From: Desulfotignum sp.
Lineage (GTDB): Bacteria; Desulfobacterota; Desulfobacteria; Desulfobacterales; Desulfobacteraceae
Assembly (NCBI GenBank): GCA_011390635.1
Contig: JAABSA010000022.1
Coordinates: 1-63,258 of the forward strand
Direction: 5' to 3'
Length of the DNA stretch: 63,258 bases
Part shown: piece by piece, positions 8,569 through 16,646 of the stretch
How positions within the stretch are numbered: position 1 is the first letter of the stretch
Layout of the letters: every line of letters begins with the position of its first letter
Notes under the pieces: model-generated
Told to the model about the DNA's origin: nothing
Seen by the model: only the letters and a program-made list of their open reading frames with translations
The model's database searches: none
Position numbers and translations under genes: made by a program

Positions 8569-9138
8569 CTATTTGAGACCCTTTCCAATGGAGAAGGCAT
8601 CACCGATTTTGTTGCCGACACTGAAATACGCTTTTTCAGCGGTGGCATAAATAATGGGCTTTAATTTCTCAATGGCAGGCAGTCCGTTCTCCGCTAAAAT
8701 GGATTCCTCTGCTTTGATATCCAGTATTTCACCAACAAACTGGGTATGCAGCCCTATTTCCAGTGTGTGTATTAGTTTACATTCCAGAACCAGCGGGAAT
8801 TCTTTGACGTAGGGGGCATTGACATGGTCGCTTTTCACCGGGGTCAGTCCGGCGGTTTTGAACTTGTCCGCATTTTTCCCTGATGCCATGCCCAGATAAT
8901 CTGCTGCCTCCACATATTTTTCTGAAGGGATGCTCAGCGTATAGGCACCGCTGTCTACGATACACTTGTAACTGTAGGTTGCTTTTCTCAGGGACACCGT
9001 GACACACGGCGGGCTGGAACAGCATATGCCGCCCCAGGCAGCTGTCATGGCATTGGGTCTGCCGTCTTTGTCATAAATCCCCACAATCAGCACAGGTGCC
9101 GGATACAGGATTGTTTTTGCGCCAATGGATTTTTTCAT
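8569..9138 (-). CDS. Flavin reductase-like FMN-binding protein
   Basis: A 189-residue protein of the flavin-reductase-like (FMN-binding split barrel) family. It contains AKTILYPAPVLIVGIYDKDG, GRPNAMTAAWGGICCSSPPC, SLRKATYSYKCIVDSGAYTL and GLHTQFVGEILDIKAEES. Family members bind FMN and use NAD(P)H or an unknown donor; many from anaerobes have undefined acceptors. The two adjacent cysteines in GGICCSSPP are typical of the anaerobic subgroup. I start at the ATG at 9138, which has AAGGAAGG seven bases upstream. It lies upstream of the MFS-kinase pair with a 78-base gap and may be transcribed separately. Confidence 0.87.
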   Translation of the reverse strand: MKKSIGAKTILYPAPVLIVGIYDKDGRPNAMTAAWGGICCSSPPCVTVSLRKATYSYKCIVDSGAYTLSIPSEKYVEAADYLGMASGKNADKFKTAGLTPVKSDHVNAPYVKEFPLVLECKLIHTLEIGLHTQFVGEILDIKAEESILAENGLPAIEKLKPIIYATAEKAYFSVGNKIGDAFSIGKGLK

Positions 9139-9449
9139 ATGTACCTTCCTTTTCAATGGTTCAAATGATACCTGCAGACAGTATCATTTTTTTGATTGCA
9201 TTGGTATCCTTCATCAAATGATTCTGGAAATTTTCTGGTAATGGAGAATTATTGCAGCGTTCTGCCTGATGCCTTATTCTTTGGCAAAGTCGGATCAAGT
9301 ACCCGGTCCATAAATCGCGCACCTGCCTGGCAATACCCGGCACCAAACCGACCAGCAGCTCAAATGAGTTACTCAGAAGAATTGTCTGGGTAAAATGGTC
9401 ACAATTTATAAAAATAAACGGTTATCAGCTGATATCAGATCTTCACCCA
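9139..9449. other. Intergenic gap holding one copy of a dispersed repeat
   Basis: No gene is recognised in these 311 bases. A minus-strand frame (SNSFELLVGLVPGIARQVR...) spans the gap but has no RBS and resembles no protein family; its start coincides with the dispersed repeat at 9331-9374. The rest appears to be decayed or non-coding DNA. Confidence 0.45.
9331..9374 (-). repeat. Dispersed repeat, copy A
   Basis: The minus strand here matches 62095-62139 on the plus strand at about 38 of 44 bases, including the identical 20-mer ctggtcggtttggtgccggg. The other copy is followed by gccggg...cccggc dyad symmetry, which is degenerate here. Both copies lie in gaps between genes. No tRNA or transposase lies beside either, so its nature is unknown. 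Confidence 0.6.
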
Positions 9450-10325
9450 TCAATCACATTTATCTCTTGGATAGACGTAGTCAACCCCGTCAATTGTCGC
9501 ATTGAAACCCACCAGTGCTCCACCAGAGACTGCGACGTCACTATAACAAGCGATGATGATGCCATCGGTAGAATACACACAGGCATCTCTTAACAAAATT
9601 TCAAAGTTTTTCACGATGTCACCATTTTTAGAACGAATTTTTACACCGAACGAAGGACCGATCATACTTTGAGCAGTTGAGGCATCCAGGCACATATCAA
9701 TGGTTATGCTGTCAACATGAAATCTATTGATAATACGCTTGGCCGTGGTAACGGTTGAATCATTATCAGTCACATTCAGGCCTGATGAACCAAATTTTGT
9801 AGTTGTCTCCCAATCAGCAGGAGCTTTTTCTATATTATTGGCCATATAATCGGATACTATTTTTCGGTTGGTGAACTGATTGTAGGCAGAAATGGTTGCC
9901 GTGTCTGATGGATTGTAGCGGGGGCCGATCGGTGCATAATCCTCTATTACCGATACGAGACTGGCCACTACAGAACCGCGGCTTAATCCATCATTTAGCA
10001 AACCCACCCAGTATGCAATCCCATCCGGGTCTTCCGCACGGGTTTTGTTCAGGGTATTAAAATATATGTGTTCAATAAAATCCTGGTTGGTGTCCAGGTT
10101 GGCACCGAAATAATTTTTGGCTGCATCTGTTTCCAGCATGACATCGGCAGTAGTTGCCATGTCAAGTTCAAGGGTCTGCCAGTAATGATTTCCTTCTCCT
10201 TCTGAAGCTCTGTTAAAAATGGCCACATACAGTTGAGATATTTCGGTTTTACTTAAACCGGCCCATGTCGTAACGGGAAATAACAGAATGGACAGCAGAA
10301 TAAGGATGACAGCTTTCCGTTTCAT
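9450..10325 (-). CDS. Secreted DUF4214-domain protein
   Basis: A 291-residue protein with a clear Sec signal peptide (MKRKAVILILLSILLFPVTTWAG). A DUF4214 domain spans about residues 25-190 (SQLYVAIFNRASEGEGNHYW, MLETDAAKNYFGANL, YFNTLNKTRAEDPDGIAYWV). The C-terminal 90 residues have four cysteines that could form disulfides (MCLDAS, RDACVYS, ACYSD, DKCD). DUF4214 is common in secreted and surface-layer-associated proteins and its role is unknown. The truncated paralogue at 1-893 shares the DUF4214 part but has a ZU5-like tail instead, so the C-terminus is a swapped module. It is a single gene. Confidence 0.82.
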   Translation of the reverse strand: MKRKAVILILLSILLFPVTTWAGLSKTEISQLYVAIFNRASEGEGNHYWQTLELDMATTADVMLETDAAKNYFGANLDTNQDFIEHIYFNTLNKTRAEDPDGIAYWVGLLNDGLSRGSVVASLVSVIEDYAPIGPRYNPSDTATISAYNQFTNRKIVSDYMANNIEKAPADWETTTKFGSSGLNVTDNDSTVTTAKRIINRFHVDSITIDMCLDASTAQSMIGPSFGVKIRSKNGDIVKNFEILLRDACVYSTDGIIIACYSDVAVSGGALVGFNATIDGVDYVYPRDKCD

Positions 10326-10369
10326 AAATATTCCTTTTTGAATTTCAGTTATTGGGAAGATCCCCTTTT

Positions 10370-10594
10370 TCAGCAGGTTTCATATTTTTTAAACCCGCTG
10401 CATACTTTCCCAATTAGCCAACTGGAAACTAACACTATCAGGTTTTGCATAATTTGGGTATTCATTATCAACTGACGCTTGAAATTTTCGGGTTTAGGAC
10501 AAACCTTCTTGATTTCCCGGATGGCTTCATCCTTTTTTTCTTCCTTTTTCACAAGCGGATATTTGATGCGGGTTAATTCTTTACAATTTGGCAT
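10370..10594 (-). CDS. Possible small membrane-anchored protein
   Basis: A 74-residue frame with a lysine/glutamate-rich first half (LVKKEEKKDEAIREIKKVCP) and one hydrophobic stretch near the end (IMQNLIVLVSSWLIGKVC). I do not recognise it. There is no strong RBS. It lies in the 5' region of the DUF4214 gene, divergent from the short ORF at 10638. It could be spurious, and the call is tentative. Confidence 0.25.
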   Translation of the reverse strand: MPNCKELTRIKYPLVKKEEKKDEAIREIKKVCPKPENFKRQLIMNTQIMQNLIVLVSSWLIGKVCSGFKKYETC

Positions 10595-10637
10595 ATTGCT
10601 GATACTGATTTTCTAAACTGAACAATGAAGATATATA

Positions 10638-10775
10638 ATGAACGAAACAAGATTGGTTGAAAAACTGAAATTGATCGAGGCGCTGTGTTCGGGAGCAACC
10701 ACGGAGGGTGAAAAGGAAGTGGCCGGCAATGCCCTGGCAACCTGTCGAGCCTTGTCATTTGCCGGTGCGCGGTAA
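10638..10775 (+). CDS. Short 45-residue ORF overlapping the glycosyltransferase start
   Basis: ATG to TAA encodes MNETRLVEKLKLIEALCSGA followed by TTEGEKEVAGNALATCRALS and a short tail. The LIEAL-GATTEGE pattern resembles the beginning of small proteobacterial proteins of unknown function that I cannot name with certainty. The last 47 bases overlap the start of the glycosyltransferase in another frame. The upstream sequence has only a weak SD-like gaag. It is either a truncated remnant or a short leader cistron. Evidence is limited to the peptide pattern and the absence of stops. Confidence 0.35.
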   Translation: MNETRLVEKLKLIEALCSGATTEGEKEVAGNALATCRALSFAGAR

Positions 10776-11994
10776 AAAAATCATTCTTGCCACCTGCGGG
10801 TCCCGGGGGGATGTTCAGCCTATGATCGCCATCAGCCTTGCCTTGCAGTCTGCCGGACACCAGGTGCAGCTGATCGGTCCCCCTGAAAATGCGGCATGGG
10901 CAAGGGGGGTAGGATGCCCTTACCTGGGAGCGGGTCGGGATGTGTCTGCGTTTATCCGCACCTTTGACCGGCCGGTCAGCCTTTATTCAGGCCTGTCTTT
11001 TGCCCGGTTTGTGATGCAGGAGCTTGCATGGCAGTTGGAACACCTGCCTCAAATCATTGCATCCGCAGACCTGGTAATCGGTTCCTCGCTGATGTTCGGG
11101 CTGTCGTCGGCCGCCGAGGCCCTGCACATTCCTTACCGGTATATCGCTTTCACCCCCCAGGTGCTTCCTTCTGAACATCACCCGTTTTTACCCATACAGA
11201 CCCAGACCCTGCCGCCTCTGGTGAACCGTCTGTCCTGGACAATGGCCGACATCCTGGACAGGTGCAGCCTCACCCTGCTGATCAACCGGTACCGGAAACA
11301 CCAGGGACTGGCACCTGTCCCCAGTGCCTGGGACCACATACTGAGCCATCAACCCATTGTGGCCGGTGACAGGGAAATCGCCGCCGTGCCGCCGGATATC
11401 CGGAAAACCGTGATGCAGACCGGGTATCCGCACCTGGAGCTGCCGGAACCACCCAACCCGGACCTGGAACGGTTTCTGGAGAGTGGTGAAAAACCGGTAT
11501 ATGCCGGTTTTGGAAGCATGCCCCCCAGGGGCCAGGAAAATACCATTCCCCTGCTGGTCCAGGCAGCAAAAAATCTGGACCGTCGGATCATTATCAGGTA
11601 CCCGGGAAAAATTCCGGGAAAAATCCCTATGACCAAGGCAGTATTTTTCATCGGGGATTATTCCCACCGGGCTTTGTTTCCCCGGGTGGCGGCGGTCATA
11701 CACCACGGGGGTGCCGGCACCACGGCCACGGCAGCGGCCGCCGGGATTCCCCAGGTCATTGTGCCCCACATCCTGGACCAGCATTATCACGGCCGCCGGA
11801 TTTTTCTGTCCGGTCTGGGGCCTGCCCCCATTCCGCTGTCTCACCTTACCAGAGAGCGCTTATCCCGTGCACTGGCCCGCTGTCTCACCAGTGAGCGTAT
11901 CAGACAGGCAGCCCGGAACACGGGCCGTGCCATCGATCCGGCACACCGGCTAAAAATTCTTGTAAAAGCCCTGCTGGAAACGGCAAACACATAG
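10729..11994 (+). CDS. UDP-glycosyltransferase family protein (GT-B, GT1-like)
   Basis: A 421-residue GT-B-fold glycosyltransferase similar to sterol glucosyltransferases and antibiotic GTs. The N-terminal Rossmann domain begins KKIILATCGSRGDVQP and contains LALQSAGHQVQLIGP. The C-terminal donor domain has YAGFGSMPPRGQE, AAVIHHGGAGTTATAAAAGI and PQVIVPHILDQHYHGRRI, the GT1 donor-binding signature. It would transfer a sugar from a nucleotide-sugar to a lipid or small acceptor at the cytoplasmic face of the membrane. I start at the ATG at 10729, with AAGGAAG ten bases upstream; a GTG at 10765 would leave the first strand almost at the N-terminus and is an alternative. Confidence 0.87.
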   Translation: MPWQPVEPCHLPVRGKKIILATCGSRGDVQPMIAISLALQSAGHQVQLIGPPENAAWARGVGCPYLGAGRDVSAFIRTFDRPVSLYSGLSFARFVMQELAWQLEHLPQIIASADLVIGSSLMFGLSSAAEALHIPYRYIAFTPQVLPSEHHPFLPIQTQTLPPLVNRLSWTMADILDRCSLTLLINRYRKHQGLAPVPSAWDHILSHQPIVAGDREIAAVPPDIRKTVMQTGYPHLELPEPPNPDLERFLESGEKPVYAGFGSMPPRGQENTIPLLVQAAKNLDRRIIIRYPGKIPGKIPMTKAVFFIGDYSHRALFPRVAAVIHHGGAGTTATAAAAGIPQVIVPHILDQHYHGRRIFLSGLGPAPIPLSHLTRERLSRALARCLTSERIRQAARNTGRAIDPAHRLKILVKALLETANT

Positions 11995-12165
11995 CGGGTT
12001 ACAGGAGTAAAGGCATCCCGTTCAAAAAACGGTTCAGAAAACCGGAATATTTGTGTTGGGGATGTTTTTGCGTCATCCGGGAAAACAGGCATTGATTTTT
12101 CCCGGTTTCATGCAGTATAGACAAGGGATAGAAAAAGATGTCAATGCCCTGAAAAAGGAGTACCC

Positions 12166-12828
12166 ATGACCGCCTGTCTGGCCGCCACCTATTTTATCGA
12201 CAAGGACCATCCCGCTATCATCGCGTTTTCAAAACAGCACGCAAAAGAAAGCCAGTCCCAACTGGACCGGGCAGTCAGCCTGTATTATGCAGTACGGGAT
12301 TTGATCCGGTACAACCCCTACAGCATCGAACCGGACAGGCGGACCATGAAAGCCAGTGCAGTGCTGGCAAAAAAGGAGGGGTATTGCGTGGCCAAGGCGG
12401 TGCTGCTGACCGCCTGTCTCCGAAGCCAGGAGATCCCGGCCCGGCTGGGGTTTGCCGATGTGAAAAACCATTTGAACACCGAGCGGCTGAAAGCATTGAT
12501 GGAAACCGATCTGTTTGTCTGGCACGGGTTCACGGAAGTGTTGCTTAACGGCAAATGGGTTAAGGCCACCCCGGCATTCAACCTGGGCCTGTGCGAATCA
12601 TTCGATGTCAAGCCCCTGGAATTTGACGGGACCTGTGATTCAATTTTCCATCCTTTTGATAATTTCGGTAACCGGCACATGGAATATGTGAATGAGCACG
12701 GCAGTTTTGACGATTTGCCCTGGGACCTTGCACTGGCAGCCATGAAGAAAGCCTATCCCCGGTATTTTGAGACCCGTGACCGGAAAACCGGGGATTTCAA
12801 TGCGGAGGCAGTCCGGGAAAACACCTGA
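12166..12828 (+). CDS. Transglutaminase-like domain protein
   Basis: A 220-residue cytoplasmic protein with a transglutaminase-like cysteine-protease fold. The nucleophile region is KKEGYCVAKAVLLTACLRSQ and the histidine region is LFVWHGFTEVLLNGKWVKAT. The position where many relatives have Asp (DP) reads ATPAFN, so the third member of the usual triad is not obvious. It could therefore be a peptidase or amidase, or a binding protein. The ATG has aaaaaggag seven bases upstream. It stands alone, with a convergent terminator just past its stop. Confidence 0.8.
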   Translation: MTACLAATYFIDKDHPAIIAFSKQHAKESQSQLDRAVSLYYAVRDLIRYNPYSIEPDRRTMKASAVLAKKEGYCVAKAVLLTACLRSQEIPARLGFADVKNHLNTERLKALMETDLFVWHGFTEVLLNGKWVKATPAFNLGLCESFDVKPLEFDGTCDSIFHPFDNFGNRHMEYVNEHGSFDDLPWDLALAAMKKAYPRYFETRDRKTGDFNAEAVRENT

Positions 12829-12830
12829 TT

Positions 12831-12861
12831 GCCGGGCCTGGCAAGTGTTTACAGGCCCGGC
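12831..12861. terminator. Bidirectional hairpin between convergent genes
   Basis: GCCGGGCCTG and CAGGCCCGGC form a perfect 10-base inverted repeat around an 11-base loop, beginning two bases past the transglutaminase-like stop codon. It lies nine bases before the end of the methionine-synthase-like gene on the opposite strand. The plus strand carries a partial T-run (ggattttttctg) about 20 bases further on. The convergent placement supports a terminator serving both genes. Confidence 0.65.
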
Positions 12862-12869
12862 ATTATCTG

Positions 12870-13934
12870 TCAGGCCCGGCGGATTTTTTCTGACACCTGT
12901 TGTGTGAGTGCGAGCACCTGCCTGGCTGATGCCAGATCCAGAGATCCTGTTCCGCAGCTGGGGGTGACAAAGGATTGGGACAGGATATCCTTTCTGGAAA
13001 ATCCCAGACCCGCCACCTGTTTGATCTGATCTTCCAGTTTTTCACTCAACCCGTCAACGGTCTGCTCTGCAATCAACCGGGCATCTCCTGTGGGAACAAT
13101 GCCCCAGGCCAGTATACCGCCCCGTCCCAGAAACGCTTTTATGGCTTTCGGGTACAGGATGAACCGGTCAAAATAGGAAAAGGCATCAAAGGAAATGATG
13201 TCAATGGCACTGTCCAAAAGCAGGTCCCATTCTGTATTGGCGCACACATGCACTCCTGCCAGGCCGTTTTCCGCATGGATTTCCTGGACAATTTCATCAA
13301 TACAGGCCTGGACATCGGCACGGGTGATGGTGATATAGGCGGAGGTGCCGAACCCGGCCAGGGCAGGTTCATCCAGAAAGATAATGGGGGTTTTGCTGCG
13401 CCGGGCAAATTCTTTTGCCTGCCACCTGGCATTCATGGCCAGGCGTTTCACCGCGGCATCCCGAAGCTGGTCATTGTAGAAAATATCTCTGTCCCTTTCA
13501 TCCTTGACAGAAGTGCAAAAAGTAACGGGTCCGGTGACCTGTCCCTTGAGTGCCGCAACTCTGTTCGGGTCCTGGTCCACCTTATCAAGAAAATGAAAAA
13601 ACCCTTTTCCGGTGACCGGGGTGAAGGCAAACCTGGAGGAACCAAAATCCGCATCCGGTTCTGACAGCAAAAGATATTCTTCAAAAAACTGGACAAATTT
13701 TTCATCAAATTCCGGATCCCGGGTGTCGATAAAAGAAGCGCCGTCTTTCTGGGTCAGGCCGGGAAGTCCTGGAAGAAACTGCTGGATCATGCCCTCTTCT
13801 TTGAATGTCGGCAGCTGCACCCACAAAGGGATGTCCGGTGTGTGTTCAAACACCAGATCCAGGGCTTTGGCATGGTCGTTCATGGGAAGGCTGCCGATGA
13901 GAAGAGGAAGTCCGTTCGCGGTAAATGCTGTCAT
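12870..13934 (-). CDS. Cobalamin-independent methionine synthase-like protein (short, MetE C-terminal type)
   Basis: A 354-residue protein of the MetE/UROD superfamily, equal to the C-terminal half of classical MetE (about 750 residues) and lacking the N-terminal barrel. Zinc-binding elements are present: GVHVCANTEW (His-x-Cys) and VTPSCGTGSLD (C-terminal Cys). The position corresponding to the usual Glu appears as Asp in IISFDAFSY. Other conserved stretches are LKGQVTGPVTF and FLDEPALAGFGTS. Short core-type MetE enzymes are known from anaerobes, where they take methyl groups from corrinoid proteins rather than folate. That role is inferred here. Alternative substrates within the superfamily cannot be excluded. 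Confidence 0.75.
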   Translation of the reverse strand: MTAFTANGLPLLIGSLPMNDHAKALDLVFEHTPDIPLWVQLPTFKEEGMIQQFLPGLPGLTQKDGASFIDTRDPEFDEKFVQFFEEYLLLSEPDADFGSSRFAFTPVTGKGFFHFLDKVDQDPNRVAALKGQVTGPVTFCTSVKDERDRDIFYNDQLRDAAVKRLAMNARWQAKEFARRSKTPIIFLDEPALAGFGTSAYITITRADVQACIDEIVQEIHAENGLAGVHVCANTEWDLLLDSAIDIISFDAFSYFDRFILYPKAIKAFLGRGGILAWGIVPTGDARLIAEQTVDGLSEKLEDQIKQVAGLGFSRKDILSQSFVTPSCGTGSLDLASARQVLALTQQVSEKIRRA

Positions 13935-14034
13935 GGGGGTACTCCTTTAGATATCTATATATGTTCATTTGTTGTTATGTTATCTCCGGGAGTATATACC
14001 ATGTCCGGGGCAAAATTTATATGGTTTTTTCTAA

Positions 14035-15030
14035 TTATTTCTCTGTATCGTTCTGGCGCACTGCCAGAACCGGACATTCCGCCCGGCTGATCACCCGGTC
14101 CGTGGTGGAGCCCACCAGAAATTTTTCCAGCAGGCTGTGGCCCCGAACCCCCAGCACGATAAGATCCACCTTGTTTTTTTCAGCAAAGCGCAGCAGTTCC
14201 TGGTAGGGCTCACCTTCCAGGACGGCGGTGACCGGCGTGCACCAATGGGTGCTGTCTTCGGGCACCATGCGGGCCAATTGCCGTTCCAGTCTTTGCATCA
14301 GGGTATCTTTGCGCTGTCCGTCAGGTTCGTTGGCATTTTTGGTGAGCCCCAGATAATCAGATCGGTTCCAGCCCAGATAATCACCCTCCTGGACCTTGAT
14401 ATAATCTGCGCTGGAAAATTCAATATGTTCCGTGGGCCTTACCACATGTGCAAGAAGCAGTTCTGTTTCAAATTCCTGTGCCAGGCTCAGGCCGTACTGG
14501 AAGGCAAGTTGTGAATCCGGAGAAAAATCACACCCCACCAGGATACGGTTCAACAGTTTTTTCTTGTCACCCGGCAGCACATCCGGCAGGAGGGCATCGC
14601 CGTGAAGCACCAGCAAAGGGCAGGTGAGCGTTTTTACCAGCCGGTCTGTCACAGAGCCGATCAGAAACCGTTTCACGCCCGATCCCCCATGGGTGGCAGC
14701 CACCACCATATCCATGTTGGATTCCTGGGCAATCCTGGCCAGTTCATCAGCCGGATGCCCGGTGGTCACGATAATCTCACTGGCCACATCCAGGGCTTTG
14801 GCCATTTCTTCAAGCCGGGATGCAGCATCCTGCCTCCGTTCCGCCTCAATTTTTTCAGAAGCGATATATGCCTGGCCTGCAGATGACATCAGCACCATGT
14901 TGGACACCACATGGCACAGGGTGAGACCGGCTTCGAACTCTTTTGCCAGGGCCTGTCCGTAGGACAGGGTCAGGTTGGTGAAATCGCTGAAATCAATGGC
15001 GCACAAGATTTTCTTTGGGATGATTCTCAT
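14035..15030 (-). CDS. Tandem universal stress protein (two UspA domains)
   Basis: A 331-residue protein made of two UspA domains. The first (residues 1-140) begins KKILCAIDFSDFTNLTLSYG and ends ATHGGSGVKRFLIGSVTDRL-CPLLVLHG. The second (residues 160-325) begins RILVGCDFSPDSQLAFQYGL and ends GVRGHSLLEKFLVGSTTDRV with CPVLAVRQ. Both carry the Gx2Gx9G(S/T) ATP-binding motif, so the ATP-binding Usp subgroup is likely. Usp proteins help survival under stress; targets are unknown. It lies 13 bases downstream of the DUF4412-like gene on the same strand, so they may be cotranscribed. Confidence 0.92.
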   Translation of the reverse strand: MRIIPKKILCAIDFSDFTNLTLSYGQALAKEFEAGLTLCHVVSNMVLMSSAGQAYIASEKIEAERRQDAASRLEEMAKALDVASEIIVTTGHPADELARIAQESNMDMVVAATHGGSGVKRFLIGSVTDRLVKTLTCPLLVLHGDALLPDVLPGDKKKLLNRILVGCDFSPDSQLAFQYGLSLAQEFETELLLAHVVRPTEHIEFSSADYIKVQEGDYLGWNRSDYLGLTKNANEPDGQRKDTLMQRLERQLARMVPEDSTHWCTPVTAVLEGEPYQELLRFAEKNKVDLIVLGVRGHSLLEKFLVGSTTDRVISRAECPVLAVRQNDTEK

Positions 15031-15043
15031 GGGAACCTCCTTG

Positions 15044-15760
15044 TTATTCCTGTTTCATGTTTTTCATCATTTCCTGTACCTGTTTCATCATTTCATCCAT
15101 CTGTTCGGCGGAGGGTGTTTGTCCTTCGGAAAACTGGCTCATATCCGGCATGCCCATGGCCTGCTCCATTGAATCCGCCGCTGCATAGCCGTCTGGTATT
15201 TCAAACAGATGGGCCGGCTGTCTGCCTGTTTTGATGTTTTGAAGAACGGTGGTAACCCTGCCTACCGGCGGGGGCATCATACTATCGGTTTTCAGGGGGT
15301 ACTGCAGTTTTCTGGAAAGCCAGAATTTCATGTGGGCAGCCTGCCCGCTCTGTTCATCGAATATGACATCTCCTTCATATATATCACATGTAAATCCTTC
15401 AATGGATTCCGTACCGACTTTTTTCATGTTGTTTTCTTTGGCCCAGGCTTGGAAATCAGAAGCCCCGGCCATGGGATTTTCTTTTTCAAGTGCTTCCACA
15501 TCAGATACATGGTATTTTTTTGTGCTCGTAAAAACCTGGTACACATGGGGACGATTCATTATCATGATCATGCCCATCATGTCATTACGGTTCATCTGGT
15601 TGTTCTTGAAATACAGTTTTCCACTGATATTGCCGGAATCCATCCTGGTGACAACGTCTGCTGAAAATTCTTCTGCATGAACGACATATCCATCAGTAAA
15701 GGCGGATCCGGCATAAAACAACAAGGCAAGGGCGAGAGTGATGGCAGGTTTTTTGATCAT
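15044..15760 (-). CDS. Secreted DUF4412-like protein
   Basis: A 238-residue exported protein with a Sec signal peptide (KPAITLALALLFYAGSAF). The body is methionine-rich with the pattern of outer-membrane lipoprotein-sorting/DUF4412 proteins: EEFSADVVTRMDSGNISGKL, MIMIMNRPHVYQVFTSTKKY and IEGFTCDIYEGDV. The C-terminal tail is rich in Met, Gln and Glu (DEMMKQVQEMMKNMKQE), perhaps a short coiled coil. These proteins probably bind a lipid or hydrophobic ligand in the periplasm, which is a family-level guess. It is followed closely by the double UspA gene. Confidence 0.7.
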   Translation of the reverse strand: MIKKPAITLALALLFYAGSAFTDGYVVHAEEFSADVVTRMDSGNISGKLYFKNNQMNRNDMMGMIMIMNRPHVYQVFTSTKKYHVSDVEALEKENPMAGASDFQAWAKENNMKKVGTESIEGFTCDIYEGDVIFDEQSGQAAHMKFWLSRKLQYPLKTDSMMPPPVGRVTTVLQNIKTGRQPAHLFEIPDGYAAADSMEQAMGMPDMSQFSEGQTPSAEQMDEMMKQVQEMMKNMKQE

Positions 15761-15836
15761 GGTAATCTCCTTTTTTTTTATGATGTTGATGGGTTTGATT
15801 ATACCTCTTTTTTTTATACCGGCAAAGGATTATGTG

Positions 15837-16646
15837 TTACAAAGATTTTTCAAATGCCTTATAGGTATAGGGGATCTGTATAAACCGCGTCAGGGTGGAC
15901 AGGGTTTTAAGAGAGAATCCATGTAAAATTTTCGACAGATTGATCCCGATGCCCACATACAGCTTTCGACTGGCAGCGGCATTGCCTGAAAATCCCCCGG
16001 CATAATATCCCAGATGCAGTTCAACATATTGCAAGACAGGGTGGGTTATCTGGTCAAAGCCACCCAGTTTGACTGCTGCCAGAAATTTTATATTGTCATA
16101 ATCGGTGAACACATCCACCGTGTCGAATTTCGGGCGGTATTCAATTCTGAAATCAATTTTTTTTGCCAGTTCAGGGCGTGAACCGATAAAGTATGCGGCA
16201 GCACATCCCAGGGCATTCATGGTAAAGTCTTCATAGGAAAATCCATAGTCGGAAAATGAATCCCCCAGTTCCATCCAGTTCATCATGGCAAAAGATGATA
16301 TCGCTCCCAGCCTGAGCCCTTTTTCCCGGGGATATCCCCAGTGTTCATAGGTGTGTGCCAAAAAATGGGACAGGGCATAACTTGCGTAAAAATGCCCCAG
16401 TTTGTCTGCGCCTCCTTCTTTTGTGTTGCTGGAAAACCAGCCTTCATTCTTCGCAGAAGGCGTGGTGGAAAAATAATCCCAGTTTGCAATACCCCAGGCG
16501 GTAATGGCAGTTAATCCGGCTGCATTGGTGAACAGTACTTTTTTTTCTTTTGACATGGAAGCGGTATCAGATCCGGATACAGTGAGTGGGTAAAATACAA
16601 TACACAGTAAGACCAGATATCGTTTGCATTTTACAAGATAGCGCAT
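15837..16646 (-). CDS. YfiM/DUF2279-family periplasmic or outer-membrane protein
   Basis: A 269-residue protein with an N-terminal signal (RYLVLLCIVFYPLTVSGSDT). The DUF2279 core contains EGGADKLGHFYASYALSHFL, SFAMMNWMELGDSFSDYGFS and DFTMNALGCAAAYFIG. The second half (YRPKFDTVDVFTDYDN ... VELHLGYYAGGF ... KLYVGIGINLS) looks beta-rich and may be membrane-associated. The family's function is unknown. Its start overlaps the end of the YkgJ-like gene by 16 bases, so the two are translationally linked. Confidence 0.75.
   Translation of the reverse strand: MRYLVKCKRYLVLLCIVFYPLTVSGSDTASMSKEKKVLFTNAAGLTAITAWGIANWDYFSTTPSAKNEGWFSSNTKEGGADKLGHFYASYALSHFLAHTYEHWGYPREKGLRLGAISSFAMMNWMELGDSFSDYGFSYEDFTMNALGCAAAYFIGSRPELAKKIDFRIEYRPKFDTVDVFTDYDNIKFLAAVKLGGFDQITHPVLQYVELHLGYYAGGFSGNAAASRKLYVGIGINLSKILHGFSLKTLSTLTRFIQIPYTYKAFEKSL

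Noticed and set aside
11188-11844. A 218-codon minus-strand ORF opposite the glycosyltransferase
   Set aside because: Shadow of a conserved gene.
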